A DNA stretch of 64,000 nucleotides from Bradyrhizobium sp. 132 (GCF_023074185.1 NZ_JADPKY010000071.1:1-64000), one strand, 5' to 3'; shown: positions 36,496 to 44,422, counted from the first letter of the stretch. The notes: generated by a model from the sequence alone, not told the origin. Numbers and translations: made by a program.

Positions 36496-36864
36496 ATGCT
36501 TTATGCGATCCTTTGCTATCACGACGAGGACTTCGTCGGCTCCTGGAGCAAGGACCAGGACGAGGCCGTGATGAAGAAGCTCGCCGTGGTGCAGGAAGAT
36601 CTCGCGAAGCAGGGCAGGCTCGGCCCCGTGGCGCGGCTGCTGCCGACCACTGCGGCAGCGACATTGCGCAAGGAAGATCCGCCGTTGGTGCTCGACGGCC
36701 CCTATGCGGAGACCAAGGAGCAGTTGCTCGGCTTCTACATCGTCGATTGCAAGAACCTCGACGAGGCTCTCGACGTTGCGCGCGACCTCGGATCGGCCAA
36801 TCCCGGCGGCGCTTATGAGGTGCGTCCGGTCGGCGTGTTCAGGCCCGGAGGGAATCTGACGTGA
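36496..36864 (+). CDS. YciI/DGPF-family protein co-transcribed with the sigma factor
   Basis: A 122-residue YCII-related protein beginning MLYAILCYHDEDF. The family's DGPF element is present as LDGPYAETKEQLLGFYIVD, and the C-terminus has YEVRPVGVF. The family has a ferredoxin-like alpha/beta fold and no generally established reaction. DGPF proteins are the known neighbours of ECF42 sigma factors. The stop overlaps the GTG start of the sigma gene (GTGA at 36861), so the two are translationally coupled. The start is set by a downstream position from the promoter motif at 36437. Confidence 0.88.
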   Translation: MLYAILCYHDEDFVGSWSKDQDEAVMKKLAVVQEDLAKQGRLGPVARLLPTTAAATLRKEDPPLVLDGPYAETKEQLLGFYIVDCKNLDEALDVARDLGSANPGGAYEVRPVGVFRPGGNLT

Positions 36865-38162
36865 GCGAGGCCGATACCGCCTGGATCGAGACCGCGCTGA
36901 CCTCGGCGCGCCCCCAGGCGGTCGGCGCGCTGCTGCGCTATTTCCGCGATCTCGACACCGCCGAGGAGGCCTTCCAGAACGCCTGCCTGCGCGCGCTCAA
37001 GACCTGGCCGCAGAACGGACCGCCGCGCGATCCCTCGGCCTGGCTGATCATGGTTGGCCGCAACGTTGCCATCGACGAGGTGCGCCGCACCCGGAAGCAG
37101 CAGCCGCTGCCGGAGGACGACCAGGCGATCTCCGATCTCGACGACGCCGAGGGCGCGCTCGCCGAGCGGCTCGACGGCTCGCACTATCGCGACGACATTT
37201 TGCGGCTGATGTTCATCTGCTGCCATCCAGGGCTGCCGGCGACGCAGCAGATCGCGCTGGCGCTCCGTATCGTCTCCGGTCTCACGGTGAAGCAGATCGC
37301 ACGCGCCTTCCTGGTGTCAGACGCGGCGATGGAGCAGCGCATCACGCGCGCCAAGGCGAAGGTCGCCGAGGCCGGGACGCCGTTCGAAACGCCGGGCGCG
37401 GTCGAGCGCTCCGAGCGGCTCGCCGGTGTCGCTGCGATGATCTATTTGATCTTCAACGAGGGCTATTCGGCGAGCGGCGACACCGCCGAAATCAGAAAGC
37501 CGCTGTGCGAGGAGGCGATCCGGCTGGCGCGGCTGCTGCTGCGGCTGTTCCAGAGCGAGCCGGAGATCATGGGGCTCACGGCACTTATCCTGTTGCAGCA
37601 TGCGCGCAGTGCTTCGCGCTTTGCCGCGGACGGCTCGCTGATCCTGCTGGACGACCAGGACCGTTCGCTGTGGAACCGCACCTTGATCGCGGAAGGCCTC
37701 GCGCTGATCGATAAGGCGATGCGCCATCGTCGCAGCGGGCCCTACCAGATCCAGGCCGCGATCGCCGCGCTGCATGCCCGCGCATCAGCGCCGGAGGAGA
37801 CTGACTGGGCCCAGATCGACCTGCTCTATGGTGCGCTGGAGGTGGTGCAACCCTCACCGGTGGTGACACTCAATCGCGCGGTCGCGGTTTCCAAGGTGCG
37901 CGGACCGCAAGCCGCGCTCGACCTGATGGAGCCGCTGGCGCCAAAGCTCGCCAATTATTTCCATTTCTTCGGCGTGCGCGGCGCCTTCCTGATGCAGCTC
38001 GGCCGCAATGACGAAGCCCGCATCGCCTTCGACCGCGCCATCGCCCTCGCCAACACGTCCGCAGAAGCCGCCCACATCCGCATGCATCTCGATCGCCTGA
38101 TCCGGGACAGCCAGCCGAAGGGCGCCAATGGCGGCGCCAGGCAGGGTGCGAAGGTCACGTAG
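36861..38162 (+). CDS. ECF42-type RNA polymerase sigma factor with C-terminal TPR-like domain
   Basis: A 433-residue sigma-70-family protein. Residues about 1-75 form region 2 (ALLRYFRDLDTAEEAFQNAC, then DPSAWLIMVGRNVAIDEVRR), and region 4 includes VSGLTVKQIARAFLVSDAAM. A helical DUF6596/TPR-like extension of more than 200 residues follows, with LNRAVAVSKVRGPQAALDLM. This length and layout are the ECF42 group, which lacks a classical anti-sigma factor and depends on its C-terminal extension. No anti-sigma gene is adjacent. It starts with GTG inside the stop of the YciI gene. Four TGTCGG-N17-CGTC sites nearby probably define its regulon. Confidence 0.92.
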   Translation: MSEADTAWIETALTSARPQAVGALLRYFRDLDTAEEAFQNACLRALKTWPQNGPPRDPSAWLIMVGRNVAIDEVRRTRKQQPLPEDDQAISDLDDAEGALAERLDGSHYRDDILRLMFICCHPGLPATQQIALALRIVSGLTVKQIARAFLVSDAAMEQRITRAKAKVAEAGTPFETPGAVERSERLAGVAAMIYLIFNEGYSASGDTAEIRKPLCEEAIRLARLLLRLFQSEPEIMGLTALILLQHARSASRFAADGSLILLDDQDRSLWNRTLIAEGLALIDKAMRHRRSGPYQIQAAIAALHARASAPEETDWAQIDLLYGALEVVQPSPVVTLNRAVAVSKVRGPQAALDLMEPLAPKLANYFHFFGVRGAFLMQLGRNDEARIAFDRAIALANTSAEAAHIRMHLDRLIRDSQPKGANGGARQGAKVT

Positions 38163-38180
38163 GGAGCACCCCCCATCTCT

Positions 38181-38306
38181 CGCCGTCATGCCGGGCTTGT
38201 CCCAGGCATCCACGTCCTTCTGATCGGCGCCGAGAACGTGGATGGTCGAGACATAGGCAAGCGGAAGCGACGCCGTCCTTTGGACTGCTATGCCCGGCCA
38301 TGACGG
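38181..38306. repeat. Dispersed inverted repeat (CCGTCATG...CCGGGC type)
   Basis: CCGTCATGCCGGGC at 38183-38196 is answered by GCCCGGCCATGACGG at 38292-38306, an inverted pair with one gap base. Between them lie further partial repeats. Such extragenic palindromes are common in Bradyrhizobium. It ends just before the promoter motif of the SRPBCC gene. Confidence 0.65.
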
Positions 38307-38330
38307 TCGTCCAAATTATTGATTCCGAAT

Positions 38331-38357
38331 TGTCGGCCCCGGCCATCCCCCTTCGTC
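38331..38357 (+). promoter_or_regulatory. Sigma(ECF42)-type promoter, site 2
   Basis: TGTCGG at 38331-38336, 17 bases, CGTC at 38354-38357, followed by CTT. The SRPBCC start codon is 26 bases further. Spacing and both boxes are identical to the other three sites, while the spacer sequence is different, so it is not a duplicated upstream region. Confidence 0.75.
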
Positions 38358-38383
38358 CTTAGCGAGCATCCAAGGAGTTCTTT

Positions 38384-38920
38384 ATGCTGAAAGCCATTGC
38401 CGTCATCGCCGTCCTGCTCGCGGCCGGAATCGTTGGCGTTCTCGTCTTCGCCCTGACGAAGCCCGACACGTTCCGCGTCGAGCGCAGCCTCGCCGTGAAA
38501 GCGCCGGCCAATGCGATCTATCCGCAGGTCGCCGATTTCCATCGCTGGACGGCCTGGTCACCCTACGAGAACCGCGATCCTGCCATGAAGCGGACGTTTG
38601 GCGGCACCGCCCAAGGCAAGGGCGCGACCTATGCCTGGGACGGCGACAATAATGTCGGCGCCGGCCATATGGAGATCCTCGAGGCGGATGCGTCGTCAAA
38701 ACTTCGCATCAAGCTGGATTTCGAGCGCCCCTTCGAAGGCCACAACGCCGCCGAGTTCACGTTTGTGCCGCAAGGCGATGCCACAATGGTCACATGGGCG
38801 ATGTCTGGTCCGGCCCCCTTCATGTCCAAGCTGATGCAGGTGTTCATGAACATGGACAGCATGATCGGCAAGGATTTCGAGGCCGGCCTTGCCAGCCTCA
38901 AGAAGCTCACGGAGAAATAA
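38384..38920 (+). CDS. SRPBCC-family protein with N-terminal membrane anchor
   Basis: A 178-residue protein. Residues 3-24 are a hydrophobic helix (KAIAVIAVLLAAGIVGVLVF), then comes a START/Bet v1-type SRPBCC domain: VERSLAVKAPANAIYPQVAD, FHRWTAWSPYENRDPAMKR and the end MDSMIGKDFEAGLASLKK. The fold binds hydrophobic small molecules in a deep cavity. A membrane-anchored domain outside or at the inner membrane is likely. It carries promoter site 2 and an AAGGAG ribosome site. The VOC gene 60 bases downstream is probably in the same unit. Confidence 0.87.
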   Translation: MLKAIAVIAVLLAAGIVGVLVFALTKPDTFRVERSLAVKAPANAIYPQVADFHRWTAWSPYENRDPAMKRTFGGTAQGKGATYAWDGDNNVGAGHMEILEADASSKLRIKLDFERPFEGHNAAEFTFVPQGDATMVTWAMSGPAPFMSKLMQVFMNMDSMIGKDFEAGLASLKKLTEK

Positions 38921-38980
38921 CGCCGTCCTCGTCGAAGGAACGGTCAAGCAACGGCTCAAGCAAACGAAGAGGAGAGAAGC

Positions 38981-39394
38981 ATGCTCAATGCGTATCTGTT
39001 CTATCAGGACACCTGCGAAGCGGCGTTCAACTATTACGCCGAGGTCCTCGGCGGCAAGGTCGACGCCATGATGCGTGCATCGGATGCGCCGGCGGACATG
39101 GCCGCCGCGCCCGGCCGGGAGAAGACGATCATGCATGCGCGGATGTCGCTGCCCGACGGCAGCGTGTTGATGGCCTCCGATGCACCGGGCGAGCAATTTC
39201 ACAAGCCGCAGGGCTTTTCGATCTCGCTCACGGTCGCGGACCCTGCGGACGGTGAGCGCAAGTTCAACGCGCTCGCCGATGGCGGCAGCGTTACCATGTC
39301 CTACGGCAAGACGTTCTGGGCCAAGGGCTTTGGCATGTGCGTCGACAAGTTCGGCATTCCCTGGATGGTGAACTGCCCGGCCGATGGAATGTGA
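38981..39394 (+). CDS. VOC/PhnB-like protein
   Basis: A 137-residue vicinal-oxygen-chelate protein of the PhnB/3-demethylubiquinone-methyltransferase-like type. It begins MLNAYLFYQDTCEAAFNYYA, and contains HARMSLPDGSVLMASDAP and the end FGIPWMVNCP. The family forms paired beta-alpha-beta-beta-beta modules; many members bind no metal. GAAGAGGAGAG gives a strong ribosome site. No own promoter motif of the TGTCGG type is seen, so it is probably read from site 2. Confidence 0.87.
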   Translation: MLNAYLFYQDTCEAAFNYYAEVLGGKVDAMMRASDAPADMAAAPGREKTIMHARMSLPDGSVLMASDAPGEQFHKPQGFSISLTVADPADGERKFNALADGGSVTMSYGKTFWAKGFGMCVDKFGIPWMVNCPADGM

Positions 39395-39502
39395 CAGGCG
39401 CGACAGCCTGATGCGCCAAGCGGCGATCCCCTCTTCCTGCCGATGCGGGAGAGGGGACACGCACAAGGACGTTATGTCATATGCCGATCGGCCGCGTCTC
39501 TC

Positions 39503-39856
39503 TCAGCGGATCGATCCGGTCACGTCGTTGCCCGGTGGTGAGGACGACGGAACGCAGCGAGGGCAGATCACGAGCTTGGTGCCGAGCTGCCTGTCATTCT
39601 CCGCTTCGATTTCGTCACGGACGGCCCACCACGCCGCGGAGTACGGGTGCAAGGTACCGAGCACTCTTTCCCGCTCCTGATTCGGATCGCTCTGTGCGGG
39701 AGCTTGGTTCGCCACACGACGCCTTGTAGCAGAGGGGCGGTTCGGATCCTGACCGAGGCCGTCCCATGCGATCGGGCGGCGTTCCTGCGCAGGCGCGACA
39801 GCGCATCCCATGAGCGTTACGCAAAAAGTGAGCAAGACAAAGCCGTGTCGCATCAT
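39503..39856 (-). CDS. Hypothetical lipoprotein
   Basis: A 117-residue protein beginning MMRHGFVLLTFCVTLMGCAV. The LMGC box after a short hydrophobic stretch indicates a lipoprotein signal with Cys18 as the anchor, so it should sit in the periplasm on the inner or outer membrane. The rest is polar, with HPYSAAWWAVRDEIEAENDR and a CPRC pair near the end. I do not recognise the family. It is the only supported frame in this 700-base stretch. Confidence 0.6.
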   Translation of the reverse strand: MMRHGFVLLTFCVTLMGCAVAPAQERRPIAWDGLGQDPNRPSATRRRVANQAPAQSDPNQERERVLGTLHPYSAAWWAVRDEIEAENDRQLGTKLVICPRCVPSSSPPGNDVTGSIR

Positions 39857-40141
39857 GCCGGACCCTCGGTGTCATACGCGACACGCTAGCCCCGCATGCG
39901 GAAACTCGCGTCACGCCGCTAAAATGGAACCTAAGGGAAACGTGTAGCCCGCATGGCCGAATATGGATTTTTGCTCTCGCACCACATTGCGAGGGCAGTG
40001 AGGCCACTTCGTGAAATGACGCGGACTGCATCGCACAACAACTGGCGCAATATTAGGCTGTAACTCCGTGACAGAATCGCTAATTATTGCTTCATAAAAA
40101 GCTACAAATTGGGGCGGGCGGACTTGGAAGGGGAGCGACCG
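39857..40141. other. Intergenic, AT-richer
   Basis: No gene supported. The second half (about 40000-40110) is less GC-rich than its surroundings and probably carries the promoter for the small frame at 40142. GGAAGGGGAG at 40126-40135 is its ribosome site. Confidence 0.4.
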
Positions 40142-40234
40142 ATGGCGACGGCGCTACAGATCAACTTTGCACTCTGGGGTATGCTCATCTGCGCGACCAT
40201 GGAACTGACGCAGATGATCCAGAGGTTTTACTAG
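40142..40234 (+). CDS. Possible 30-residue small membrane protein
   Basis: A short frame, ATG at 40142 to TAG at 40232-40234, encodes 30 residues. The first part MATALQINFALWGMLICATM is hydrophobic, and the end TQMIQRFY is polar, so it could span the membrane once. A strong GGAAGGGGAG lies about 7 bases before the start, better than for many large genes here, and the region upstream is AT-rich. No family is recognised. It might be a small membrane protein or a leader peptide. The real support is the ribosome site and the composition. Confidence 0.5.
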   Translation: MATALQINFALWGMLICATMELTQMIQRFY

Positions 40235-40378
40235 ACCTCACGAAGCGCCTGACCGGCGGAATTTTGCCGACGCGGTTGTCCGCCAGTTCACGAGCAAGGC
40301 GATGAGCGTGAAGCTGACGCCCGCGATCAGCAGGACAGCGGCGGATTTAACCTGGTCACACCCTTCGCGGCCGCATCC

Positions 40379-40816
40379 TCACCGGCAGCGCGGATAGATC
40401 GCGGCGAGGTCGCGGCCCTTCAACAAAAGCAATCTGGACGAGAGACCGCCGCGGCGGCTGATCCAGTCGCGCACCGGGCCGGGATAGGCGGCAAGCACCA
40501 CGTCGGATGCTTCCGGCTCGGCATAGAAGCGCCCGCGCCGGTCGGCCGAGCGCGCCGCATGGAAGCCGAGCACGGCGCGTCGGGTGACGCAAATGCGCTC
40601 GCCCGGAACGATGCTCAGCACCAGCGTGCATGCAGACAGGCAGGGACCGTCGATCACCACGCGCTCGCCGCTCTCGCGCACCTTCTCGAACAAATCGAGG
40701 AACGGCCCGACCTGTCCGCCTGGCGACTGAATGATGCGGATTTCAGCCACGGCGGGCGCGGACGCGAGCAGCGCGGATGCGAGCATCAAGGCCTTGAGGG
40801 AGATGACGTGTCGCAT
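40379..40816 (-). CDS. Periplasmic COG3904-like protein
   Basis: A 145-residue protein with a signal peptide (MRHVISLKALMLASALLASA, cleavage after AVA). The mature part has IQSPGGQVGPFLDLFE and then GPCLSACTLVLSIVPGERIC. The pattern of a GG turn followed by CxSAC resembles the nucleophile region of ClpP/crotonase-fold peptidases, as in the COG3904 predicted periplasmic proteins. Enzyme activity is not shown. It is convergent with the small frame at 40142 and lies downstream of an SDR gene on the same strand. Confidence 0.72.
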   Translation of the reverse strand: MRHVISLKALMLASALLASAPAVAEIRIIQSPGGQVGPFLDLFEKVRESGERVVIDGPCLSACTLVLSIVPGERICVTRRAVLGFHAARSADRRGRFYAEPEASDVVLAAYPGPVRDWISRRGGLSSRLLLLKGRDLAAIYPRCR

Positions 40817-40841
40817 GGCACTCTCCGAACTCTTCCCGTGC

Positions 40842-41630
40842 CTACCCGTTCCTCCGCTCGCCGCGCAGCGTCGGCAGGCCGATACCCGCCGCATCGAAGC
40901 CGCCATCGACGGCCAAAATTTGGCCGGTGATGTAGCTCGATCGTTCCGAGCACAGAAAGTAGACCGCTTCGGCGAGTTCCTCTTCCAGGCCGTAGCGGTT
41001 GAGCGGGATGGCGTCGTGATAGTCGGCGCGGATCTCCCTGGTGTGCACCTGCTTCGCCATCGCGGTGTCGACCGGCCCCGGCGCGACCGCGTTGACGCGG
41101 ATGCCGAGCGAGGCGAGTTCGACCGCGAGCTGCTTGGTGAGATGCGCGAGGCCCGCCTTGCTGGTGCCGTAGGCCGAGCGCAGCGTCGAGGCGCGCACCG
41201 CCGAGATCGAGGTGATGTTGACGATGGTCCCGCCATTACCATCGCGCATCAGTGGTACCGCCGCCTTGGTGCAGAGAAACGGACCGGTGAGGTTGACCTC
41301 GAGCACCCGCCGCCAATCGGTCTCCGACGTCTCCATCAGCGGTGCGAACACGGCAATGCCGGCATTGTTGACGAGCGCGTCGAGCCGGCCGAACCGCCGT
41401 TCGATCGTCGTCATCGCTGCGGCAACCGAGACTGCGTCAGAGACATCGCAGGTCAGCGCCAGCGTGGCCTCGTCCTGGCCGATCTCGGCGACCGCGCGGC
41501 CGAGCAACTCGCCCTCGATGTCGAGCAGCGCCACGCGCCAGCCCTCAGCCAGGAACTTCTTCGCGGTCGCAAGCCCGATGCCGCGCGCGGCTCCGGTGAC
41601 GAGGGCGAGTTTTTGCGGAGTTTGCGGCAT
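40842..41630 (-). CDS. SDR-family oxidoreductase
   Basis: A 262-residue classical SDR: cofactor motif TGAARGIGLATA, DVSDA, NNAGIAVFAPL, catalytic Ser in NITSISAVRAS and YxxxK in YGTSK. The end SSYITGQILAVDGGFDAAG is the usual SDR C-terminus. It resembles 3-oxoacyl-ACP reductase-like dehydrogenases, but many SDRs do. It stands divergent to a cupin gene with 93 bases between, a spacing that suggests shared control. The substrate is unknown. Confidence 0.9.
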   Translation of the reverse strand: MPQTPQKLALVTGAARGIGLATAKKFLAEGWRVALLDIEGELLGRAVAEIGQDEATLALTCDVSDAVSVAAAMTTIERRFGRLDALVNNAGIAVFAPLMETSETDWRRVLEVNLTGPFLCTKAAVPLMRDGNGGTIVNITSISAVRASTLRSAYGTSKAGLAHLTKQLAVELASLGIRVNAVAPGPVDTAMAKQVHTREIRADYHDAIPLNRYGLEEELAEAVYFLCSERSSYITGQILAVDGGFDAAGIGLPTLRGERRNG

Positions 41631-41723
41631 TTGCCAATCTGTCCTGTGTCCGAAAGTTCGGTCGCGCGCGAGCGCCCGCTCCTTTTACTTCGCTTTCGTC
41701 CCGGCAAGAAAGGGCCTCTGTTC

Positions 41724-42104
41724 ATGCCCATCGATCCCAGTGCGATCCCGCTCGAGGAATGGCGGCCAGGTGTGACGACTCGGATGCTGACATCCGCGCG
41801 CAACGGCGCCACTGCGCTCTGCATCTTCGAGCAATGGGTCGCGCCCGGCGCCGGGGCGCCGACGCACAGTCATCCGGTCGAGGAGGTGCTGGCCGTGCGC
41901 GCGGGCGAGGCCGATATGTGGATCGAGGCCGAGCGCGTCACGGTGACGGCCGGCCAATCGCTGCTGGTTCCCGCCGGCCGCAAGCACGGTTTTCGTAATT
42001 CGGGCACGACCGCGCTGCACGTCCATGCCGTGCTGGCCTCGCCGGTCTTCGAGGCGCTGCCGGAGGGAGCGAGCGAGGCGACGCGGCGATGGACCGCGGA
42101 CTAG
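41724..42104 (+). CDS. Cupin-domain protein
   Basis: A 126-residue single-domain cupin. The metal motif is GAPTHSHPVEEVLAVRAGEADM with the two His and the Glu, and VPAGRKHGFRN gives the fourth ligand. Such proteins bind small molecules or act as simple isomerases or dioxygenases. It is divergent from the SDR at 40842 and is followed by the SnoaL gene, which has its own promoter motif. No TGTCGG-type site was seen before it. Confidence 0.85.
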   Translation: MPIDPSAIPLEEWRPGVTTRMLTSARNGATALCIFEQWVAPGAGAPTHSHPVEEVLAVRAGEADMWIEAERVTVTAGQSLLVPAGRKHGFRNSGTTALHVHAVLASPVFEALPEGASEATRRWTAD

Positions 42105-42112
42105 GCGTGCGA

Positions 42113-42139
42113 TGTCGGCAGGCCTGCGCGCGGTTCGTC
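42113..42139 (+). promoter_or_regulatory. Sigma(ECF42)-type promoter, site 3
   Basis: TGTCGG at 42113-42118, 17 bases, CGTC at 42136-42139, followed by TTCC, 39 bases before the SnoaL start at 42179. The box lies just after the cupin stop. Confidence 0.72.
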
Positions 42140-42178
42140 TTCCATCGGAGCTTCAAATGATTTGAAGGAGGAGCGACC

Positions 42179-42544
42179 ATGCCCGGCCATCACGAGCACC
42201 TGATTCGAAGCCTGTTCGCCGCCTATCTCGCCAACGACCGGCAACAAGTCAGCGCCGTGCTAGCCGACGAGTTCCGCTTCACCAGCCCGTTCGACGACGA
42301 CCTCGACAAGGCTGCCTATTTCGATCGCTGCTGGAAGGACACCGGCTGGATCGCGCGGCACGACATCGAGCGGATTTTCGTCCGGGGCGACGAGGCCTTC
42401 GTCACCTATCTCTGCCTGGCGACAGATGGCAGGAGCTTTCGGAACACGGAGTTCTTCACCTTCGCCGGTGGCAAGGTCCGCCGCATCGAAGTCTATTTCG
42501 GCGCCGCCCGGCAGGATGGTCGTTTCCTGCCGCAGCCGCGCTAG
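42179..42544 (+). CDS. SnoaL/NTF2-like protein
   Basis: A 121-residue NTF2-fold protein beginning MPGHHEHLIRSLFAAYLAND, with DEFRFTSPFDDDLDKAAYFD and the end KVRRIEVYFGAARQDG. This cone-shaped fold binds small ligands and in some members acts as cyclase or isomerase. GAAGGAGGAG is a very strong ribosome site. Its promoter is the third TGTCGG-N17-CGTC site, so it belongs to the proposed sigma regulon. The gene lies 97 bases before the next YciI unit. Confidence 0.86.
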   Translation: MPGHHEHLIRSLFAAYLANDRQQVSAVLADEFRFTSPFDDDLDKAAYFDRCWKDTGWIARHDIERIFVRGDEAFVTYLCLATDGRSFRNTEFFTFAGGKVRRIEVYFGAARQDGRFLPQPR

Positions 42545-42583
42545 CGGCCAGCGCAATTACCTCCGGAATAATTTTCGTCACCC

Positions 42584-42610
42584 TGTCGGTTCGATAAAAG
42601 CTCGTTCGTC
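42584..42610 (+). promoter_or_regulatory. Sigma(ECF42)-type promoter, site 4
   Basis: TGTCGG at 42584-42589, 17 bases, CGTC at 42607-42610, followed by TTGG, 30 bases before the YciI start at 42641. The spacer is AT-rich (GATAAAAG) and unlike the spacers of the other three sites. Confidence 0.75.
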
Positions 42611-42640
42611 TTGGAAGTGAGCGCAAAGCAAGGAACCTCC

Positions 42641-43048
42641 ATGCGATTCATGATGCTGATGATCCCGCTCGGCTACGAGACTGCTCCGCCCGATGTCCAA
42701 CTCGATCCCGAACGCGTTACCGCGATGATGCGCTACAACGAGGCGCTAAAGGACGCCGGCGTACTGATCACGCTCGACGGCCTGCATCCGCCGTCGATGG
42801 GCGCGCGCGTCTCCTTTGCGACCGGTGAGCCTGTTGTGACCGACGGGCCTTTCACCGAGGCCAAGGAAGTTCTGGGCGGCTACTGGATGATCGAAGTCGC
42901 CTCGCGTGCCGAGGCGATCGCCTGGGCCAAGAAGTGCCCGGCCTCGGCCGACGAAATCATCGAGATCCGGCAGGTGCAGGAGATGAGCGACTTTCCGCCC
43001 GACGTGCAGGAGGCCGCCGCCGGTTTCAGCGATCTGAAGAAGCGATAG
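42641..43048 (+). CDS. YciI/DGPF-family protein
   Basis: A 135-residue YCII-related protein. It begins MRFMMLMIPLGYETAPPD and has the exact DGPF motif in VVTDGPFTEAKEVLGGYWMI. This is the class of protein known to cluster with ECF42 sigma factors. It lies about 5 kb from the sigma gene but carries promoter site 4. An upstream GTG/ATG at 42611 in frame would put the start almost on the promoter -10 box, so 42641 is the better start. A second YciI-like gene follows 59 bases later. Confidence 0.88.
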   Translation: MRFMMLMIPLGYETAPPDVQLDPERVTAMMRYNEALKDAGVLITLDGLHPPSMGARVSFATGEPVVTDGPFTEAKEVLGGYWMIEVASRAEAIAWAKKCPASADEIIEIRQVQEMSDFPPDVQEAAAGFSDLKKR

Positions 43049-43107
43049 GGGCCTCGCCCGCGGGCAATGCACTGAACTTTCTAACCCATCAACCTGAGGA
43101 GATACCC

Positions 43108-43473
43108 ATGAGCACCGAACATAAATTCCTCGCCGTCTATCTCGGCAGCAAGACCAGCCCAAAAATGACGGCCTGGCAAGCGCTACCCGAGGCCGAACGG
43201 AAGGCGAAGGAGCAGGAGGGCATGGCCGCCTGGCACGGCTGGGTCGAGAAGCACAAGGCCGTCATCGTCGAGATGGGTGGCCCGCTCGGCAAGACCCGGA
43301 AGATCGATGCCAACGGAATCACCGAGGTGAGCAATGCGCTGACCGGCTTCACGGTGGTGCGCGCCGCCTCGCAAGAGGACGCGGCAAAACTGTTCGAGAA
43401 CCACCCGCACTTTGCGATCTTCCCGGGCGAGGCCATCGAGGTCATGCCGGTGCTGCCGATCCCCGGCCGCTAG
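43108..43473 (+). CDS. YciI-like protein, second in unit
   Basis: A 121-residue protein beginning MSTEHKFLAVYLGSKTSPKM, with NALTGFTVVRAASQEDAAKL and FENHPHFAIFPGEAIEVMPV, a YciI-like alpha/beta fold with the conserved His in NHPHF. It lacks the DGPF motif. CCTGAGGAG stands 10 bases before the start. It has no own promoter motif and is probably co-transcribed with the DGPF gene from site 4. Confidence 0.82.
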   Translation: MSTEHKFLAVYLGSKTSPKMTAWQALPEAERKAKEQEGMAAWHGWVEKHKAVIVEMGGPLGKTRKIDANGITEVSNALTGFTVVRAASQEDAAKLFENHPHFAIFPGEAIEVMPVLPIPGR

Positions 43474-43541
43474 GTCACGGACGACCGTGAGAGTACGGGG
43501 TTAATCACGACCGGCTTCCTGCTAGTGACCTTCACGCCGGG

Positions 43542-43566
43542 CTCATGTAAAGCTCGTTCACATGAG
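43542..43566. promoter_or_regulatory. TetR operator overlapping the regulator's own start
   Basis: CTCATGTAAA-GCTCG-TTCACATGAG is an imperfect 10-5-10 palindrome (one mismatch) covering the ATG at 43562. Its core ATGTAAA-N5-TTcACAT is the same as the site before the DUF2852 gene at 44370. This supports autorepression by the encoded TetR protein. Confidence 0.7.
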
Positions 43567-44302
43567 CTGGCGCAAGGAGACGCGCCGCGCCGAGCGCGGC
43601 TATCACCACGGCAATCTGAAGGAAGCCCTGTTACAGGCCGCCCTCGGGTTGATCGCCGAGAAGGGCGCGGCCGGCTTCACTTTCGCCGATGCAGCACGCA
43701 TGGCCGGCGTCAGCGCGGCGGCGCCCTACCGGCATTTCCGCGACCGCGAGGAACTACTGTCCTCGATCGCGCAGCGCGGCTTCGAGCAGTTCGAGGCGCG
43801 CCTGACCGCGGCCTGGGACGACGGACGGCCCGATACGGTCACGGCGTTCGAGCGCGTCGGCAGGGCCTATCTCGCCTTCGCCCGCGAGGAGCCCGCGTTC
43901 TACAACGCGATGTTCGAATCCGGCGTGCCGGTGGATGTCAATCCGGCGCTGCAGGCCGCCAGCGAGCGCGCTTTCAACGTCATTCGTGCCGCGGCCGAGC
44001 GGCTTGCCGCGCTCGCACCGCCTGGCACGCCCCGTCCGCCGGCGATGATGATGGCGCTGCACATCTGGTCGATGGCGCACGGCGTGGCCTCGCTGTTCTC
44101 CCGCGGCGACGCTGCGCGGCGCAAACTGCCGATGTCGCCGGATGAGCTGCTCGAAGCCGAGGTGTTGATCTATCTGCGCGGTCTCGGCTTCCCGACCGAC
44201 CGCCGATCCCCGGCGAAAAGCGCCGAGCCGCCGCCGGTGCCGCCGGAGGCATCCTCCGGTTCCGGAGTGCCGCCCGGCGGTCCCTGGGGCAAGCCGAAAT
44301 AA
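43562..44302 (+). CDS. TetR/AcrR-family regulator with WHG domain
   Basis: A 246-residue TetR protein. The N-terminus GYHHGNLKEALLQAALGLIA leads to the HTH, with FADAARMAGVSAAAPYRHF and RDREELLSSIA. The C-terminal domain contains ALHIWSMAHGVASLFSRGDA, the TetR WHG ligand domain. A Pro/Ser/Gly-rich tail of about 35 residues is unusual. Palindromes with one consensus lie on its own start and before the DUF2852 gene downstream, so these are its likely targets. The ligand is unknown. Confidence 0.9.
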   Translation: MSWRKETRRAERGYHHGNLKEALLQAALGLIAEKGAAGFTFADAARMAGVSAAAPYRHFRDREELLSSIAQRGFEQFEARLTAAWDDGRPDTVTAFERVGRAYLAFAREEPAFYNAMFESGVPVDVNPALQAASERAFNVIRAAAERLAALAPPGTPRPPAMMMALHIWSMAHGVASLFSRGDAARRKLPMSPDELLEAEVLIYLRGLGFPTDRRSPAKSAEPPPVPPEASSGSGVPPGGPWGKPK

Positions 44303-44342
44303 AGTTGCGCAAATAATTTGGCCGCCCTGTCTGGCGGTCGGC

Positions 44343-44388
44343 TTGACAAAATCGCGGGATGATTTAGCTATGTAAATGTTATTTACAT
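44343..44388 (+). promoter_or_regulatory. DUF2852 gene promoter with embedded TetR operator
   Basis: A perfect sigma-70 -35 box TTGACA lies at 44343-44348. About 17-20 bases on, the -10 region (AGCTAT to TATGTA) runs into a perfect palindrome ATGTAAAT-GTT-ATTTACAT at 44370-44388. Written as ATGTAAA-N5-TTTACAT it has the same half-sites and spacing as the operator at 43542. A repressor there would block the promoter directly. Confidence 0.7.
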
Positions 44389-44422
44389 TCACAACGGCGC
44401 TGATGCCGTGACGGAGATGGAA

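Noticed and set aside
40087..40305. A 72-codon frame overlapping the 30-codon one
   Set aside because: No ribosome site at its start, while the 30-codon frame has a strong one; composition is not protein-like.
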